Below are positions 1-10,061 of a stretch of 52,313 nt of DNA, one piece after another. The translations under genes were made by a program, and so were the position numbers. The notes beneath the pieces were generated by a model. The model made no database searches. It saw only the letters and a program-made list of their open reading frames with translations, and was not told the origin of the DNA. The stretch comes from Pseudomonas sp. CBZ-4 (lineage in GTDB: Bacteria > Pseudomonadota > Gammaproteobacteria > Pseudomonadales > Pseudomonadaceae): positions 1 to 52,313 of the forward strand of contig NZ_ANNV01000092.1 in NCBI RefSeq assembly GCF_000346755.1, read 5' to 3'. How positions within the stretch are numbered: position 1 is the stretch's first letter; each line of letters opens with the position of its first letter.

Positions 1-36
1 CACACCGCTATCGCAGGCAAGCCAGCTCCCACATTA
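1..36. repeat. Partial REP palindrome at window edge
   Basis: The stretch ATCGCAGGCAAGCCAGCTCC followed by CAC is one arm of the REP sequence whose paired form is seen at 3054-3138 and 6507-6591. Its partner arm would lie before base 1. Confidence 0.75.
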
Positions 37-142
37 TTAGTTTTGCATCAGCCTTAAGCCCGTCTTCAACTCGCCCTCTCCCCTATCCCCCGTTATACTT
101 GCCGGCTTTCCTGAATTAATGCCAACTAGGGTCCCGCCGCGC

Positions 143-2989
143 ATGGATAAGACCTACCAGCCGCACGCTATCGAAACTTCCTGGTACAACACCTGGGAAT
201 CCGAGAATTATTTCGCCCCGCAAGGCGCGGGCGATTCCTACACCATCATGATTCCGCCACCGAACGTCACTGGCAGCCTGCACATGGGCCATGGCTTCAA
301 CAATGCGATCATGGATGCGTTGATCCGTTTCCGCCGCATGCAGGGCCGCAACACCCTGTGGCAACCGGGTACCGACCACGCCGGTATCGCCACCCAAATG
401 CTGGTGGAACGCCAACTCGAAGCCACCGGCCAGAGCCGTCACGACCTGGGCCGCGAGAAATTCCTGGAAAAGATCTGGGAATGGAAAGACCAGTCCGGCG
501 GCAACATCAGCCGTCAGATCCGTCGCCTGGGTTCGTCCGTCGACTGGAGCCGCGAGCGCTTCACCATGGACGACGGCCTGTCGGAAGCCGTGAAAGAAGC
601 CTTCGTGCGCCTGCATGAAGACGGCCTGATCTACCGCGGCAAGCGCCTGGTCAACTGGGACACCAAGCTGCACACGGCGATTTCCGACCTTGAAGTGGAA
701 AACCACGACGAGAAAGGCTTCCTGTGGAACCTCAAGTACCCGCTGGCTGACGGTGCCAAGACCGCTGAAGGCAACGACTACCTGATCGTCGCCACCACCC
801 GTCCGGAAACCATGCTCGGCGACGCCGCCGTGGCGGTTAACCCGAACGACGAACGCTACCAGGCGCTGATCGGCAAGTTCGTCGAGCTGCCGTTGGTTGG
901 CCGTCGCATCCCGATTATCGCGGACGACTACTGCGACCCTGAATTCGGCACCGGCTGCGTGAAAATCACCCCGGCCCACGATTTCAACGACTACGAAGTC
1001 GGCAAGCGCCACAATCTGCCGCTGCTGAACATCTTCGACAAGAATGCTGCCGTGCTGCCGGCCTGCCAGGTGTTCAACCTGGACGGCACGCTGAACGACA
1101 GCATCGACGGCAAGATCCCGGCCGAATACGCCGGCCTCGACCGTTTCGAAGCGCGCAAGCAGATCGTTGCTGCCTTCGACGCCGCCGGCTTGCTGGTGAG
1201 CGTTGACGACCACGGCCTGAAAGTGCCGAAGGGCGACCGCTCCGGCACCATCATCGAGCCTTGGCTGACCGACCAGTGGTACGTGTCCACCAAGCCGCTG
1301 GCCGAGCCTGCGATTGCTGCCGTGGAAGATGGCCGCATCCAGTTCGTGCCAAAACAGTACGAAAACATGTACTTCTCGTGGATGCGCGACATCCAGGATT
1401 GGTGCATCAGCCGTCAGCTGTGGTGGGGCCACCGTATTCCGGCCTGGTACGACGAGTCGGGCAAGGTCTACGTCGGCCGCGACGAAGCCGAAGTGCGTGC
1501 CAAGCACAACCTCGGTGCCGACATTGCGCTGCAACAGGACAACGACGTACTGGACACCTGGTTCAGCTCGGGCCTGTGGACGTTCTCCACCCTGGGCTGG
1601 CCGCAACAGACCGAATTCCTCAAGAAATTCCACTCCACCGACGTGCTGGTCACCGGTTTCGACATCATTTTCTTCTGGGTTGCCCGGATGATCATGCTGA
1701 CCATGCACCTGGTGAAGAACGAGGACGGCACCCCGCAAGTACCGTTCAAGACCGTGTACGTACACGGCCTGGTGCGTGATGGCCAGGGCCAGAAGATGTC
1801 CAAGTCCAAGGGCAACGTCCTGGACCCGCTGGACATCATCGACGGCATCGACCTGGAAACCCTGGTGCAAAAACGCACCTCGGGCCTGATGCAGCCGAAA
1901 CTGGCGAAGAAGATCGAGAAGCAGACCCGCGACGAGTTCGCCGACGGTATCGCCAGCTATGGCACCGACGCCCTGCGCTTCACCTTCTGCTCGCTGGCGT
2001 CCACCGGTCGCGACATCAAGTTCGACATGGGCCGCGTCGAAGGCTATCGCAACTTCTGCAACAAGATCTGGAACGCGGCGCGCTACGTGCTGGACAAAGG
2101 CGAAGACTGCGGTCAGAACGGCGAAGCCTACGAGCTGTCCCTGGCGGATCGCTGGATCATCTCGCAGCTGCAACGCACCGAAGCCGAAGTGACCCGCCAG
2201 CTCGACCAGTTCCGTTTCGACCTGGCGGCGCAAGCCTTGTACGAGTTCATCTGGAACCAGTACTGCGACTGGTACCTGGAGCTGTCCAAGCCGGTACTGT
2301 GGGACGAAAACGCGCCGGTCGAACGCCAGCGCGGCACCCGTCGCACTCTGGTGCGCGTGCTGGAAGTGGCGCTGCGCCTGGCGCACCCGTTCATGCCGTT
2401 CATCACCGAAGAAATCTGGCAGCGCCTGGCGCCGCTGGCCGGTATCGAAGGCAAGACCATCATGCTGCAACCTTGGCCGGTGGCCAACGAAGCGCGCATC
2501 GATGAAGCCGCCGAAAGCGATATCGAATGGCTCAAGACCCTGATGCTCGGCACGCGCAACATCCGCGCCGAGATGAACATCGGACCGGGCAAGCCACTGG
2601 CTGTGTTCGTCAAGAACGCCAGCGCCGAAGACCAGCGTCGTCTTACCGAGAACGATGCGCTGCTCAAGAAGCTGGCGAAGCTGGAGTCGATCACCGTATT
2701 GGCGGCCGATGCCGAAGCACCGCTGTCCGCCACTGCACTGGTCGGCGAGATGGAAGTGCTGGTGCCGATGGCCGGCCTGATCGACAAGGGCGCGGAACTG
2801 GCTCGTCTCGATAAGGAAATCGCGCGCCTGCAAGGCGAAGTGCAGCGGGTGGGCGGCAAGCTGTCCAACGCAGCGTTCGTCGACAAAGCGCCAGCCGAAG
2901 TGATCGACAAGGAGCGCGCCAAGCTGGCCGAGGCTGAGCAGGCTTTGGGCAAGCTGGCGGAGCAACATGCGCGGATTTCCAGCCTGTAA
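143..2989 (+). CDS. valS: Valine--tRNA ligase (class Ia, full length)
   Basis: Cytoplasmic ValRS that charges tRNA-Val with valine and edits misacylated threonine. The protein has 948 residues, the usual size in Pseudomonas. The HIGH signature appears as HMGH at residues 47-50, KMSKS at 551-555, the editing domain lies between them, and the C-terminal coiled coil starts near residue 880 ([18 protein letters not shown]). The start at 143 gives the family N-terminus [15 protein letters not shown]. An in-frame ATG at 119 would add eight unconserved residues and has no better ribosome-binding site, whereas AGGG precedes 143. A -10-like TATACT lies at 94-99. A rho-independent terminator follows. 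A broken second ValS of another lineage lies at 46962-47605. Confidence 0.98.
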   Translation: MDKTYQPHAIETSWYNTWESENYFAPQGAGDSYTIMIPPPNVTGSLHMGHGFNNAIMDALIRFRRMQGRNTLWQPGTDHAGIATQMLVERQLEATGQSRHDLGREKFLEKIWEWKDQSGGNISRQIRRLGSSVDWSRERFTMDDGLSEAVKEAFVRLHEDGLIYRGKRLVNWDTKLHTAISDLEVENHDEKGFLWNLKYPLADGAKTAEGNDYLIVATTRPETMLGDAAVAVNPNDERYQALIGKFVELPLVGRRIPIIADDYCDPEFGTGCVKITPAHDFNDYEVGKRHNLPLLNIFDKNAAVLPACQVFNLDGTLNDSIDGKIPAEYAGLDRFEARKQIVAAFDAAGLLVSVDDHGLKVPKGDRSGTIIEPWLTDQWYVSTKPLAEPAIAAVEDGRIQFVPKQYENMYFSWMRDIQDWCISRQLWWGHRIPAWYDESGKVYVGRDEAEVRAKHNLGADIALQQDNDVLDTWFSSGLWTFSTLGWPQQTEFLKKFHSTDVLVTGFDIIFFWVARMIMLTMHLVKNEDGTPQVPFKTVYVHGLVRDGQGQKMSKSKGNVLDPLDIIDGIDLETLVQKRTSGLMQPKLAKKIEKQTRDEFADGIASYGTDALRFTFCSLASTGRDIKFDMGRVEGYRNFCNKIWNAARYVLDKGEDCGQNGEAYELSLADRWIISQLQRTEAEVTRQLDQFRFDLAAQALYEFIWNQYCDWYLELSKPVLWDENAPVERQRGTRRTLVRVLEVALRLAHPFMPFITEEIWQRLAPLAGIEGKTIMLQPWPVANEARIDEAAESDIEWLKTLMLGTRNIRAEMNIGPGKPLAVFVKNASAEDQRRLTENDALLKKLAKLESITVLAADAEAPLSATALVGEMEVLVPMAGLIDKGAELARLDKEIARLQGEVQRVGGKLSNAAFVDKAPAEVIDKERAKLAEAEQALGKLAEQHARISSL

Positions 2990-3006
2990 GGTGGATTCCC
3001 TGTAGA

Positions 3007-3033
3007 AAAGAGGCCTTCGGGCCTCTTTTTTTT
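3007..3033 (+). terminator. Rho-independent terminator of valS
   Basis: AAAGAGGCC-TTCG-GGCCTCTTT hairpin followed by an unbroken T run, 18 bases after the valS stop. Confidence 0.92.
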
Positions 3034-3053
3034 ACCTTGAAAACCCAATCAAT

Positions 3054-3138
3054 GTGGGAGCTGGCTTGCCTGCGATGCAGACAACCCGGTCCTTCAGCAG
3101 GCCAAGGTGATGCCATCGCAGGCAAGCCAGCTCCCACA
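3054..3138. repeat. REP/BIME inverted pair
   Basis: GTGGGAGCTGGCTTGCCTGC at 3054 is matched by its reverse complement ending at 3138, with about 37 bases between the arms. It lies between valS and rlmF. This is the typical intergenic Pseudomonas REP layout. Confidence 0.9.
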
Positions 3139-3203
3139 GTTGACCGAGTAAGGCTCAAGATGTGTGACAATGCCCACCACTTTGAGCCAACACCAGAATC
3201 ATC

Positions 3204-4223
3204 ATGACCGCCCCCAGCACACCCAAACCTCCGCGCAAGAAGCCTAAAACCGCCGCCACGGCCAAACCCGTCGCGCCGCGCAAAGAGGCCACGCTGCACC
3301 CGCGCAACCGCCACACAGGCCGTTACGACTTCCCGGCGCTGATCAAGACCACGCCGGAATTGGCGAAATTCGTGATCCTCAACCCGTACGGCAAAGAGAG
3401 CATCGACTTCGCCAGCCCGGATGCAGTGCGGGTGTTCAACCGGGCGCTGCTCAAGTCCTTCTATGGCATCCAGCACTGGGACATCCCGCAGGACTACCTG
3501 TGCCCACCGGTGCCGGGGCGTGCGGACTACGTGCACTTCCTCGCCGACCTGCTGGCCAGCGTCAATGACGGCAAGATCCCCCGTGGCTCCATCGTCAAGG
3601 TGCTCGACATCGGCATGGGCGCCAACTGCGTCTACCCGCTGATTGGCTACATGGAGTACCGCTGGAACTTCCTCGGCTCGGAGGTCGACCCGATTGCCGT
3701 AGCCGCTGCCAAGGCCATCGTGCAGTCCAATGACCTGAGCAAGGTCATCCAGCTGCGCCAGCAGACCAACCCCAAGCAGATCCTGCTGGGCCTGCTGGAG
3801 CCTGGCGAACGCTTTGACCTGACCATGTGCAACCCGCCGTTCCATGCCTCCATGGACGAAGCCACCAAGGGCAGCGAGCGCAAATGGCGCGCCCTGGGCA
3901 AGGCTGATCCCAAGCGCAAATTGCCGGTACTGAACTTCGGTGGCCAATCGGCGGAGCTGTGGTGTGAAGGCGGCGAAGCGCGGTTTGTGACGCAGCTTAT
4001 CGCTGAAAGTGCGCATTTTGCCCACAAGGTGCTGTGGTTCAGCTGCCTGGTGTCAAAAGCGTCAAACCTGCCCGCGATCGAGACAGCCCTGAAAAAGGCC
4101 GGCGTGCTGGAGAGCCAGGTGGTGGAAATGTCCCAGGGGCAGAAACAAAGCCGTTTCGTCGCCTGGACCTTCCAGACCAAGAACGAGCAGCAGATCTGGC
4201 GCCAGCGCTGGGTTCGCGACTAA
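3204..4223 (+). CDS. rlmF: 23S rRNA (adenine(1618)-N(6))-methyltransferase
   Basis: SAM-dependent methyltransferase that modifies A1618 of 23S rRNA (RlmF/YbiN family). The protein has 339 residues. Its N-terminal 30 residues are rich in Lys, Pro and Ala and are followed by [12 protein letters not shown], a family hallmark. The SAM-binding region is [16 protein letters not shown] near residues 133-148. The N6-adenine methylase motif NPPF sits near residue 212, followed by HASMDEA. The ATG at 3204 is the only reasonable start and its Shine-Dalgarno is weak. The gene is monocistronic and bounded by REP pairs on both sides. Confidence 0.95.
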   Translation: MTAPSTPKPPRKKPKTAATAKPVAPRKEATLHPRNRHTGRYDFPALIKTTPELAKFVILNPYGKESIDFASPDAVRVFNRALLKSFYGIQHWDIPQDYLCPPVPGRADYVHFLADLLASVNDGKIPRGSIVKVLDIGMGANCVYPLIGYMEYRWNFLGSEVDPIAVAAAKAIVQSNDLSKVIQLRQQTNPKQILLGLLEPGERFDLTMCNPPFHASMDEATKGSERKWRALGKADPKRKLPVLNFGGQSAELWCEGGEARFVTQLIAESAHFAHKVLWFSCLVSKASNLPAIETALKKAGVLESQVVEMSQGQKQSRFVAWTFQTKNEQQIWRQRWVRD

Positions 4224-4247
4224 GACGTTGTGATGAGGGCGCGTGCT

Positions 4248-4338
4248 GTGGCGAGGGAGCTTGCTCCCGCTGGGCTGCGTAGCGGCCCCAAGTCTTGGGA
4301 GCGCTTCGCACTCCAGCGGGAGCAAGCTCCCTCGCCAC
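4248..4338. repeat. REP/BIME inverted pair (second sequence class)
   Basis: GTGGCGAGGGAGCTTGCTCC at 4248 pairs with its complement ending at 4338. The same class recurs at 14418-14520. Confidence 0.9.
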
Positions 4339-4370
4339 AGTAAGCTAGCGCCTACAAATCGCAAGCAACA

Positions 4371-4411
4371 AAAAACCGTGCCCGGATCGCTCCGAAGCAC
4401 GGTTTTTTTTG
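4371..4411 (-). terminator. Rho-independent terminator of the HU gene
   Basis: AAAACCGTGC and GCACGGTTTT form a strong stem with A and T tracts on both sides, so it can stop transcription in both directions. It lies eight bases from the stop of the minus-strand HU gene. Confidence 0.88.
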
Positions 4412-4418
4412 CTGCGTC

Positions 4419-4700
4419 TTACTTGTTAACAGCGTCGGTCAGGCCTTTGGCCACAACCAGCTTGATAACTTTCTTGGCAGCGATTTCGATGGCAGCGCCA
4501 GTCGAAGGGTTACGGCCAGTACGGGCAGGACGCTCGCTCACTTTCAGTTTGCCAACACCTGGCAGAGTGATTTCCTGAGCGTTTTCCAGCTGATCAGCAA
4601 CGATCTGGGACAGTTGTTCCAGAACTGCACGCACCTGAACCTTGGTGGTGTCGGTGGATTCAGCGATATCAGCGATCAGTTGGTCTTTAGTCAAAGCCAT
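4419..4700 (-). CDS. hupN: HU-family DNA-binding protein (HupN-like)
   Basis: Small nucleoid protein that binds and bends DNA as a dimer. The 93 residues cover the whole HU fold: the N-terminal helices MALTKDQLIADIAEST, then a core with the beta-arm motif RPARTGRNPSTGA near residues 57-69, ending IKLVVAKGLTDAVNK. GGAAGGA eight bases before the ATG is a clear ribosome-binding site. I use hupN because, as I recall, the HU copy beside valS and yejK in P. putida has that name. The sequence proves the family, but the paralogue name rests on synteny. Confidence 0.93.
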   Translation of the reverse strand: MALTKDQLIADIAESTDTTKVQVRAVLEQLSQIVADQLENAQEITLPGVGKLKVSERPARTGRNPSTGAAIEIAAKKVIKLVVAKGLTDAVNK

Positions 4701-5095
4701 TGTGGTGTTCCTTCCCTATCAAATTCATATGGATTGCAGAGTGCAGTGTCAGCCATCGAGCCCGACCGTCAAGGCCTGGCACCCCTGACCATAACCACGA
4801 AGTTCGGGGTTATAGATGCTTGAAACGGGGATTGGTTCGACCTGACAGATGCTGAATGCACGCTTAACGCCGAGACTTGGCGTAAGACGGGGCAAAACTA
4901 GCACAGAGACGGGGAAATATCCGCTTCTACCTACCCATTTGGTCAGCTTTATCGCTCTAAACCGTGAAAAAAAGGAATATGCCCCGTCGGAGAGTGCCAA
5001 AACAGCCTTCAGAGCACGTCTTGCCCAATGGGTGCGGTACACTGGGCGACTTTTCGGGGAGGCCGACCGCTCCCCTTCAACCAGCCGAGAAGCCT
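4701..5095. promoter_or_regulatory. Divergent intergenic region hupN/yejK
   Basis: A stretch of 395 bases with no gene. It must hold both the hupN and yejK promoters. No confident -35/-10 pair or operator was recognised. A -10-like TACACT is at 5038-5043. Confidence 0.4.
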
Positions 5096-6100
5096 ATGCC
5101 GATCCGTCATTGCATCGTCCACCTGATCGACAAAAAACCCGACGGCACGCCCGCAGTTCTTCACGCCCGTGATTCGGAGCTGTCCGAGTCGGCTGCCATC
5201 GAGAACATGCTTGCCGACCTCAACGAGAGCTATAACGCCAAACAAGGCAAGGCCTGGGGTTTCTTCCATGCCGAGTCCGGCGCGCACCCGTTCAGTGGCT
5301 GGTTGAAGGAATATTTCGACGGTGGCCAGGATTTCACCACCTTCAGCCGCACCGCCGTCGAGCATCTGCAAAAGCTGATGGAAGAGTCCAACCTCTCCAC
5401 CGGCGGCCACGTACTGTTTGCCCACTACCAACAAGGCATGACCGACTACCTGGCCATCGCCCTGCTGCACCACAGCGAAGGCGTGGCGGTGACCGACGAG
5501 CTGGACGTGACCCCGTCGCGCCACCTGGACCTCGGCCAACTGCACCTCGCGGCGCGGATCAACGTGTCCGAGTGGCAGAACAACAAGCAGTCCAAGCAGT
5601 ACATCTCGTTTATCAAGGGCAAGAACGGCAAGAAGGTCTCGGAGTACTTCCGCGACTTTATCGGCTGCCAGGAAGGCGTCGACGGCCCGGGCGAGACCCG
5701 CACCCTGCTCAAGGCGTTCAGCGACTTCGTTGAAAGCGAAGACCTGCCGGACGAATCCGCCCGCGAAAAAACCAAGACCCTGGTGGACTACGCCAGCAGC
5801 CAGGCCAAGCTCGGCGAGCCGATGGGCCTGGAAGAATTGTCAGGGTTGATCGATGAAGATCGGCCTAAGGCGTTCTACGACCACATCCGCAACAAGGACT
5901 ACGGCCTGTCGCCGGAAATTCCTGCAGATAAGCGCACCCTCAACCAGTTCCGCCGCTTCACTGGCCGCGCCGAAGGCTTGTCCATCAGTTTCGAAGCGCA
6001 CCTGCTGGGCGACAAGATCGAGTACGACGAAGCCGCTGGCACCTTGATCATCAAGGGCTTGCCGACCCAACTGACTGATCAGCTCAAGCGTCGCAACTGA
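5096..6100 (+). CDS. yejK: Nucleoid-associated protein YejK (NdpA)
   Basis: Abundant nucleoid-associated protein of the 37-kDa NdpA family. The 334 residues equal the usual length. The N-terminus [17 protein letters not shown] is the family start, so the ATG at 5096 is preferred. An open frame from 4964 adds 44 non-conserved residues that run through the promoter region. Family features include [23 protein letters not shown] (residues about 83-105, read in part), [20 protein letters not shown] and [16 protein letters not shown]. The stop codon TGA shares its A with the ATG of the glutaredoxin gene, so the two are translationally coupled. Confidence 0.95.
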   Translation: MPIRHCIVHLIDKKPDGTPAVLHARDSELSESAAIENMLADLNESYNAKQGKAWGFFHAESGAHPFSGWLKEYFDGGQDFTTFSRTAVEHLQKLMEESNLSTGGHVLFAHYQQGMTDYLAIALLHHSEGVAVTDELDVTPSRHLDLGQLHLAARINVSEWQNNKQSKQYISFIKGKNGKKVSEYFRDFIGCQEGVDGPGETRTLLKAFSDFVESEDLPDESAREKTKTLVDYASSQAKLGEPMGLEELSGLIDEDRPKAFYDHIRNKDYGLSPEIPADKRTLNQFRRFTGRAEGLSISFEAHLLGDKIEYDEAAGTLIIKGLPTQLTDQLKRRN

Positions 6101-6450
6101 TGCTCGGCGGGGTCCTCAAAAAAGTCCTGCTGGTGTTGCTGGTGGTGGTGGTGATCCAGAACTGGGGCAAGATCGAGCGGGTGTTCAACCCGTCGCAGGT
6201 GGTATCGGAGCAAACCCGGGCTTCGGCGCGGGTGGTGCTCTATTCCACCGAGTGGTGCGGGTACTGCAAGCAGATCCGCCGCTTCCTCGATCAGAAGGGC
6301 ATTCCGTACCAGGCGTTCGATATCGACAAGGATGCCCACGCGCGCAAGGCCTATGAGGCCTTGGGCGGTGGTGGGATTCCCTTTGTGGATGTGAACGGCA
6401 CGCTGATTCGCGATTACAACCCTGACGCGATCATGGCTGCACTGAAGTAA
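6100..6450 (+). CDS. Membrane-anchored glutaredoxin-family protein
   Basis: A 116-residue thiol-disulfide exchange protein. Residues 5-20 (VLKKVLLVLLVVVVIQ) form one transmembrane segment. It is followed by a linker and a glutaredoxin fold starting at ARVVLYSTEWCGYCKQIRRF. The active site is CGYC, and the cis-Pro and glutathione-binding regions appear as GGGGIPFVDVNGTLIRDYN. It overlaps the yejK stop by one base. The Cys pair and fold are typical. Which side of the inner membrane the domain faces cannot be told from sequence, but few positive charges precede the segment. Confidence 0.9.
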   Translation: MLGGVLKKVLLVLLVVVVIQNWGKIERVFNPSQVVSEQTRASARVVLYSTEWCGYCKQIRRFLDQKGIPYQAFDIDKDAHARKAYEALGGGGIPFVDVNGTLIRDYNPDAIMAALK

Positions 6451-6506
6451 CCCATACCTTTTGGGAGCTGGCTTGTGTGGGCTGGCTTGTGTGGAATTGG
6501 CTTTTT

Positions 6507-6591
6507 GTGGGAGCTGGCTTGCCTGCGATAGCATCACCGCGGTGTAGCTGACAGACCGAGGTGTCTGCATCGCAGGCAAGCCAGCTCCCAC
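6507..6591. repeat. REP/BIME inverted pair with decayed partial copies upstream
   Basis: A GTGGGAGCTGGCTTGCCTGC arm at 6507 and its complement ending at 6591. Two shortened copies of the arm (GGGAGCTGGCTTGTG, GGGCTGGCTTGTGTGG) precede it at about 6463-6495, which suggests decay or slippage. The pair abuts the 3' end of the fecR paralogue. Confidence 0.9.
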
Positions 6592-6597
6592 ATGGGC

Positions 6598-7575
6598 CTA
6601 ACGCACCACGATCATCCGCCCCAGCACGTGATGCTGCTCGAAGCCCAGCACCGCCTGCAACGCATTCAACACCGCCTGCGGGTCTTTGCTCGGGAAGCTG
6701 CCACTGACACGCTTGGCGCCCATGTCGTCGTTGAGCAACAGGATGCGACCCGGGTAGTAACGTTCCAGGTCCTTGACCACATCGGCCAATGGCGCCTTGT
6801 AATAATTGAGCCAACCGTCGCGCCAAGCCAGCCGGGACTCGCTGTCCACCGCGTGCATGGCATCGGCCACACCCTCGGCGTAGGCCACTTGCTGCCCGGC
6901 CGTCAGAATCTGCTGCAGGCCCTGTTTCGACGGCGTCACGCCGACCCGCCCGGACAATACCGTCACTTGCGCCCCCGCAGGTTGCAGGCGCACTTCGAAT
7001 TGCGTGCCCAGCACCCGCGCCTCACCGCTGCCCGCCTCCACGACAAAGGGTTGCCCTGTGTGGGTCACGCTGAAAAAACCCGCGCCACGGCGCAACTGGA
7101 TATGCCGCTCGCCATGGCTGAAATCCACGGCAATCGCACTGTCAGCGTCCAGAGTGACTTGGGATTGGTCGGCCAGGGTGACAGTCTTCACCTCTCCCGG
7201 CGCGCTCACATAATCGGCGCCAAAGTCATCGACCCAGCGCGATGGCTGCCAACCGGCACCCATGCATACCATCAGCAACAGGCACGCCGCCATCGCCAGT
7301 GCGCCGGACCAGCGCACCGCCCGTGCACGCTTCGAGGTGTTCATGGCATTGAGGTAGCCCTGCAACGCCAGCGCCTCTTCATCCGCAAGTTTTCGCGCAG
7401 GCACTTCACTCAATTCCCACAGCACCTGGGCCTGCGAATAGGCCTCGACGTGAGCCGGGTCGGCGCGCAGCCAATGGCTGAACGTGGCCTGGTCGCCGCT
7501 GCTGGGTTGGTCGTGCAACAGGCTCAGCCAGGCCAGCGCGGCGTGCTCCTGGTCGGGCGTGGGGGTGCGGTTCAC
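6598..7575 (-). CDS. FecR-type sigma-factor regulator (second copy)
   Basis: Inner-membrane anti-sigma/regulator of a FecI-type ECF sigma factor, 325 residues. The N-terminal cytoplasmic domain has AALAWLSLLHD and FSHWLRADPAHVEAY (DUF4880 pattern). A single transmembrane segment lies near residues 91-108 (ALAMAACLLLMVCMGAG). The periplasmic FecR domain holds GEVKTVTLADQSQVTLDADS and a C-terminal secretin/TonB-like fold. The start is GTG at 7575, in a 4-base GTGA overlap with the sigma gene. The usual partner, a TonB receptor, is missing: only a REP pair follows. Confidence 0.92.
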   Translation of the reverse strand: MNRTPTPDQEHAALAWLSLLHDQPSSGDQATFSHWLRADPAHVEAYSQAQVLWELSEVPARKLADEEALALQGYLNAMNTSKRARAVRWSGALAMAACLLLMVCMGAGWQPSRWVDDFGADYVSAPGEVKTVTLADQSQVTLDADSAIAVDFSHGERHIQLRRGAGFFSVTHTGQPFVVEAGSGEARVLGTQFEVRLQPAGAQVTVLSGRVGVTPSKQGLQQILTAGQQVAYAEGVADAMHAVDSESRLAWRDGWLNYYKAPLADVVKDLERYYPGRILLLNDDMGAKRVSGSFPSKDPQAVLNALQAVLGFEQHHVLGRMIVVR

Positions 7576-8150
7576 GGTGCTTTCCCTGGCGTGCGTGGGG
7601 GCGATGGCTCACGAAGGCTGGCTTTACAGGCTTCGAGGGCACGCATCATATGTTTTTCCACGGCGCTTTGGGACAGGCCCATGGCCTTGGCAATTTCCGC
7701 GTACTTGCGGCCGTGGATGCGGTTGAGCAGGAAAATCTGCCGGGTGCGCTCCGGCAAGCTGCGCAACGCAGCTTCGACATGGCGCAAATCATTGCCCGCC
7801 TCCAACGCCGCCTGGGGTTCGGAGCCCTGGTTGTCCTGCTGTTCCGGCAGCCAGCCTTCGCTGCTGCGCACCCGCGCGCCTTCGCTGCGCAGGTGGTCGA
7901 TGGCGATATTGCCGGCGCAGCGCAGCAGGTAGGTGCTGAGCTCTTCGACCTGCACCAGCGGGCGGCGCCAGAAGCGCAGGAACAGGTCCTGCACCAGGTC
8001 GGCAGCCGTGGCGCGGCAGCCTACGCGCCGATTGACCAGGGCTTCCATCTGCGAACGCTGCGAGAGAAACACCTGTAGGAAATGCGCACGCCCACCCGCT
8101 GATTCAGCGCGCTGGCTGTCCTGGGACTCCGGTGGGGTGCTGATCATCAT
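7572..8150 (-). CDS. FecI-type ECF sigma factor (second copy)
   Basis: Extracytoplasmic-function sigma-70 factor of 192 residues. Region 2 is seen in TAADLVQDLFLRFWRRP (about residues 48-64). Region 4 ends with a helix-turn-helix in GRKYAEIAKAMGLSQSAVEK. It begins with two consecutive ATG codons (8150 and 8147). It is the fourth gene of an operon running from 10360 down to 6598 and overlaps fecR by four bases. By family knowledge it should direct a siderophore-uptake promoter under FecR control, but no receptor gene is adjacent. Confidence 0.92.
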   Translation of the reverse strand: MMISTPPESQDSQRAESAGGRAHFLQVFLSQRSQMEALVNRRVGCRATAADLVQDLFLRFWRRPLVQVEELSTYLLRCAGNIAIDHLRSEGARVRSSEGWLPEQQDNQGSEPQAALEAGNDLRHVEAALRSLPERTRQIFLLNRIHGRKYAEIAKAMGLSQSAVEKHMMRALEACKASLREPSPPRTPGKAP

Positions 8151-8159
8151 GGGCGCTGC

Positions 8160-8486
8160 TCAGAGGGTGGCGAAAGCGGCGACGGGGCTGGCCAGCAGGC
8201 CAACACCCGCGAGGATCAAGGCCAACCGTGGCCGATAGGGCAGCAACAGCACCAACAACAACGCGCTGAGCATCAGCACGGCGCACCAGTCCACCAGGCC
8301 CCGGCTCCAACCGCCGAGCGCCACGGCCGGCCAGATCGACAGCGTCAGCAGCAACCACCCCACTGCGCGCAGACCCAGGCGCCGACGGGGCGACGGTTTG
8401 CTGTGCAGCAGCTCACCGTGGTGACGGTCGGTGGACAGGCACAGTGCGGTAAACCCGGCGTAGCACATCAGGAGCGCGAGCAGCAT
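8160..8486 (-). CDS. DUF3325 small membrane protein
   Basis: A 108-residue protein with about three hydrophobic segments: MLLALLMCYAGFTALCLS at the N-terminus, GWLLLTLSIWPAVALGGW in the middle and LALILAGVGLLASPVAAF at the end. A basic loop HSKPSPRRRLGLR lies between the first two. The pattern fits the DUF3325 family, commonly found with PepSY and DUF3649 genes in iron-uptake clusters. Its ATG directly abuts the PepSY stop codon. Molecular function is unknown. Confidence 0.8.
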   Translation of the reverse strand: MLLALLMCYAGFTALCLSTDRHHGELLHSKPSPRRRLGLRAVGWLLLTLSIWPAVALGGWSRGLVDWCAVLMLSALLLVLLLPYRPRLALILAGVGLLASPVAAFATL

Positions 8487-10061
8487 TCAGTTCGCCTCCT
8501 GCTTGAGGGTCAACGGCCGGGCGCGCTCGGCCTTGGCTTGCGGCGCCACGCGGTGCTGCATCTTCCAGGCCGCCCAGGCGAGGAACACGCCGCTGGCCAG
8601 GCAGGTCAGGTCGAAGCCGGCCATGGCCCAGTCGCCCTGCACCAATGAAACGCCCAGATGGTGCTGGGTGGTCAGCGCATTGAGCAGTGGAATCGCGGCA
8701 AACAGCAGCGCGCCCGCACTCAATTGCTCGACCCAGCCCTGGCGGCCACGGCGCAGGATCGCGTGCAGCAGGCTCAAGCCCCAGGCGATAAAGAAGGTTT
8801 GCACTTCCCAACCCGAGCGTTCGGCGAAGCTCACCGGCAACAGGCGATTGGCCCAGAAGAACGCAGCGATGGCGATCAGCAACCCGGACATGCTGGCGAT
8901 GTTCAGCACCTCCACCAGCCGCAGTTCGAACGGCATCACGCCGCTCTTGGCGTGCTTGAGCTGGCGCTTGCCGAGCCAGATCACCAGCCCGGTGCCGATC
9001 ATCGCCGTGCCCGCCAGGCCGCAGATAAAGTACAGCCAGCGCAGCACCGGGCCGGCGAAATGGCCCATGTGCAGGCCATAGAAACTGCCACCGATAATCG
9101 CCGGCAGCGATTGCCCGTCACTGCTGCGCAGCAGCTCGCCGGTGGTGCCGTTGAACGACACGATGCTGTCGAATTCATGCACCACATTGTCGGAACTGGC
9201 GCGGAACACATTGACCGAGGCATTCACATCGCTGGGGTTGTTCACCCCCAGTCGGCCTACGTGGCCACCATCCCACTGCGCCCGTGCCTGTTCGTACATT
9301 GGCAACAGCGGCAGCAATTGGCCCGGTTGCCCCAGCGCCGGCGCGTTATTGGTGGCGGGGAACACTTCGTTGAAAAAGGCGCGGGTATCGCCGCTGTAAG
9401 AGGCGAGGATCGGCGCCGGCATCACCATGCTCATGAAAATCACCAGGCTGCTGTAGGTGATCATCAGATGGAACGGCAACACCAGCACACCCACCGCGTT
9501 ATGCCCGTCGAGCCAGGAGCGCTGGCCTTTGCGGGGGCGAAAGGTGAAGAAGTCCTTGAAGATTTTCTTGTGGGTGATGATCCCGGTGATCAACGCGACA
9601 AACATCACCATCGCGGCGATGGTGGACAACCAGCGGCCCCAGGGGTGGGGCATTTGCAGTTGGAAGTGGAAGCGATAGAAGAAGTCGCCGCCCATGCTTT
9701 CGCGGGCCTGCACGTCCTGGCCGGTGACCGGGTCGAGGGTTTTCTGCATGAAGTTGCCGCGTCGGCCGGGGTCGAGCTTGTCTTGCCACATCACCGACAA
9801 AGCCGGGTCGCGCTCGTCCGGCAGGTTGATAAACCAGCGCGCGGCCTTTGGTGCGGTTTGTTGCAGATAGGTTTGCGCGACGCTCAGGCTGCGCGCGTTA
9901 TCCAGTGGATAGGCCTGCACTTCGGGCTGCATCCAGTGGCTGATTTCTTCCTTGAAGTACGCCAAGGTGCCCGTCAGGAAAATCGCAAACAGCAGCCAGC
10001 CAAAGATCAGCCCGCTCCAGGTGTGCAACCAGGCCATGGCCTGGCGAAAGCCCTCTTTCAT
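8487..10061 (-). CDS. PepSY-associated TM helix protein (PiuB type)
   Basis: Inner-membrane protein of 524 residues in the PepSY-TM family, which in proteobacteria accompanies siderophore receptors and is thought to act on imported ferric siderophores. The N-terminal helix carries HTWSGLIFGWLLFAIFLTG (residues about 13-31). A periplasmic PepSY-like part follows, then helices with GHNAVGVLVLPFHLMITY. A cluster of hydrophobic segments fills the C-terminal 150 residues. The start at 10061 gives MKEGFRQAMAWLH. A longer open frame to 10244 only runs through the upstream gene. The start overlaps the DUF3649 stop by ATGA. Confidence 0.9.
   Translation of the reverse strand: MKEGFRQAMAWLHTWSGLIFGWLLFAIFLTGTLAYFKEEISHWMQPEVQAYPLDNARSLSVAQTYLQQTAPKAARWFINLPDERDPALSVMWQDKLDPGRRGNFMQKTLDPVTGQDVQARESMGGDFFYRFHFQLQMPHPWGRWLSTIAAMVMFVALITGIITHKKIFKDFFTFRPRKGQRSWLDGHNAVGVLVLPFHLMITYSSLVIFMSMVMPAPILASYSGDTRAFFNEVFPATNNAPALGQPGQLLPLLPMYEQARAQWDGGHVGRLGVNNPSDVNASVNVFRASSDNVVHEFDSIVSFNGTTGELLRSSDGQSLPAIIGGSFYGLHMGHFAGPVLRWLYFICGLAGTAMIGTGLVIWLGKRQLKHAKSGVMPFELRLVEVLNIASMSGLLIAIAAFFWANRLLPVSFAERSGWEVQTFFIAWGLSLLHAILRRGRQGWVEQLSAGALLFAAIPLLNALTTQHHLGVSLVQGDWAMAGFDLTCLASGVFLAWAAWKMQHRVAPQAKAERARPLTLKQEAN

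Noticed and set aside
116..2968. Long minus-strand open frame opposite valS (950 codons)
   Set aside because: It is the antisense shadow of valS in GC-rich DNA, without a ribosome-binding site or any protein-family pattern. Similar shadows opposite fecA, the PepSY gene, sdaA and the serine transporter were dropped for the same reason.
4964..5095. N-terminal extension of YejK
   Set aside because: The added residues are not part of the family and lie in the hupN/yejK promoter spacer. Family proteins start at MPIRHC.
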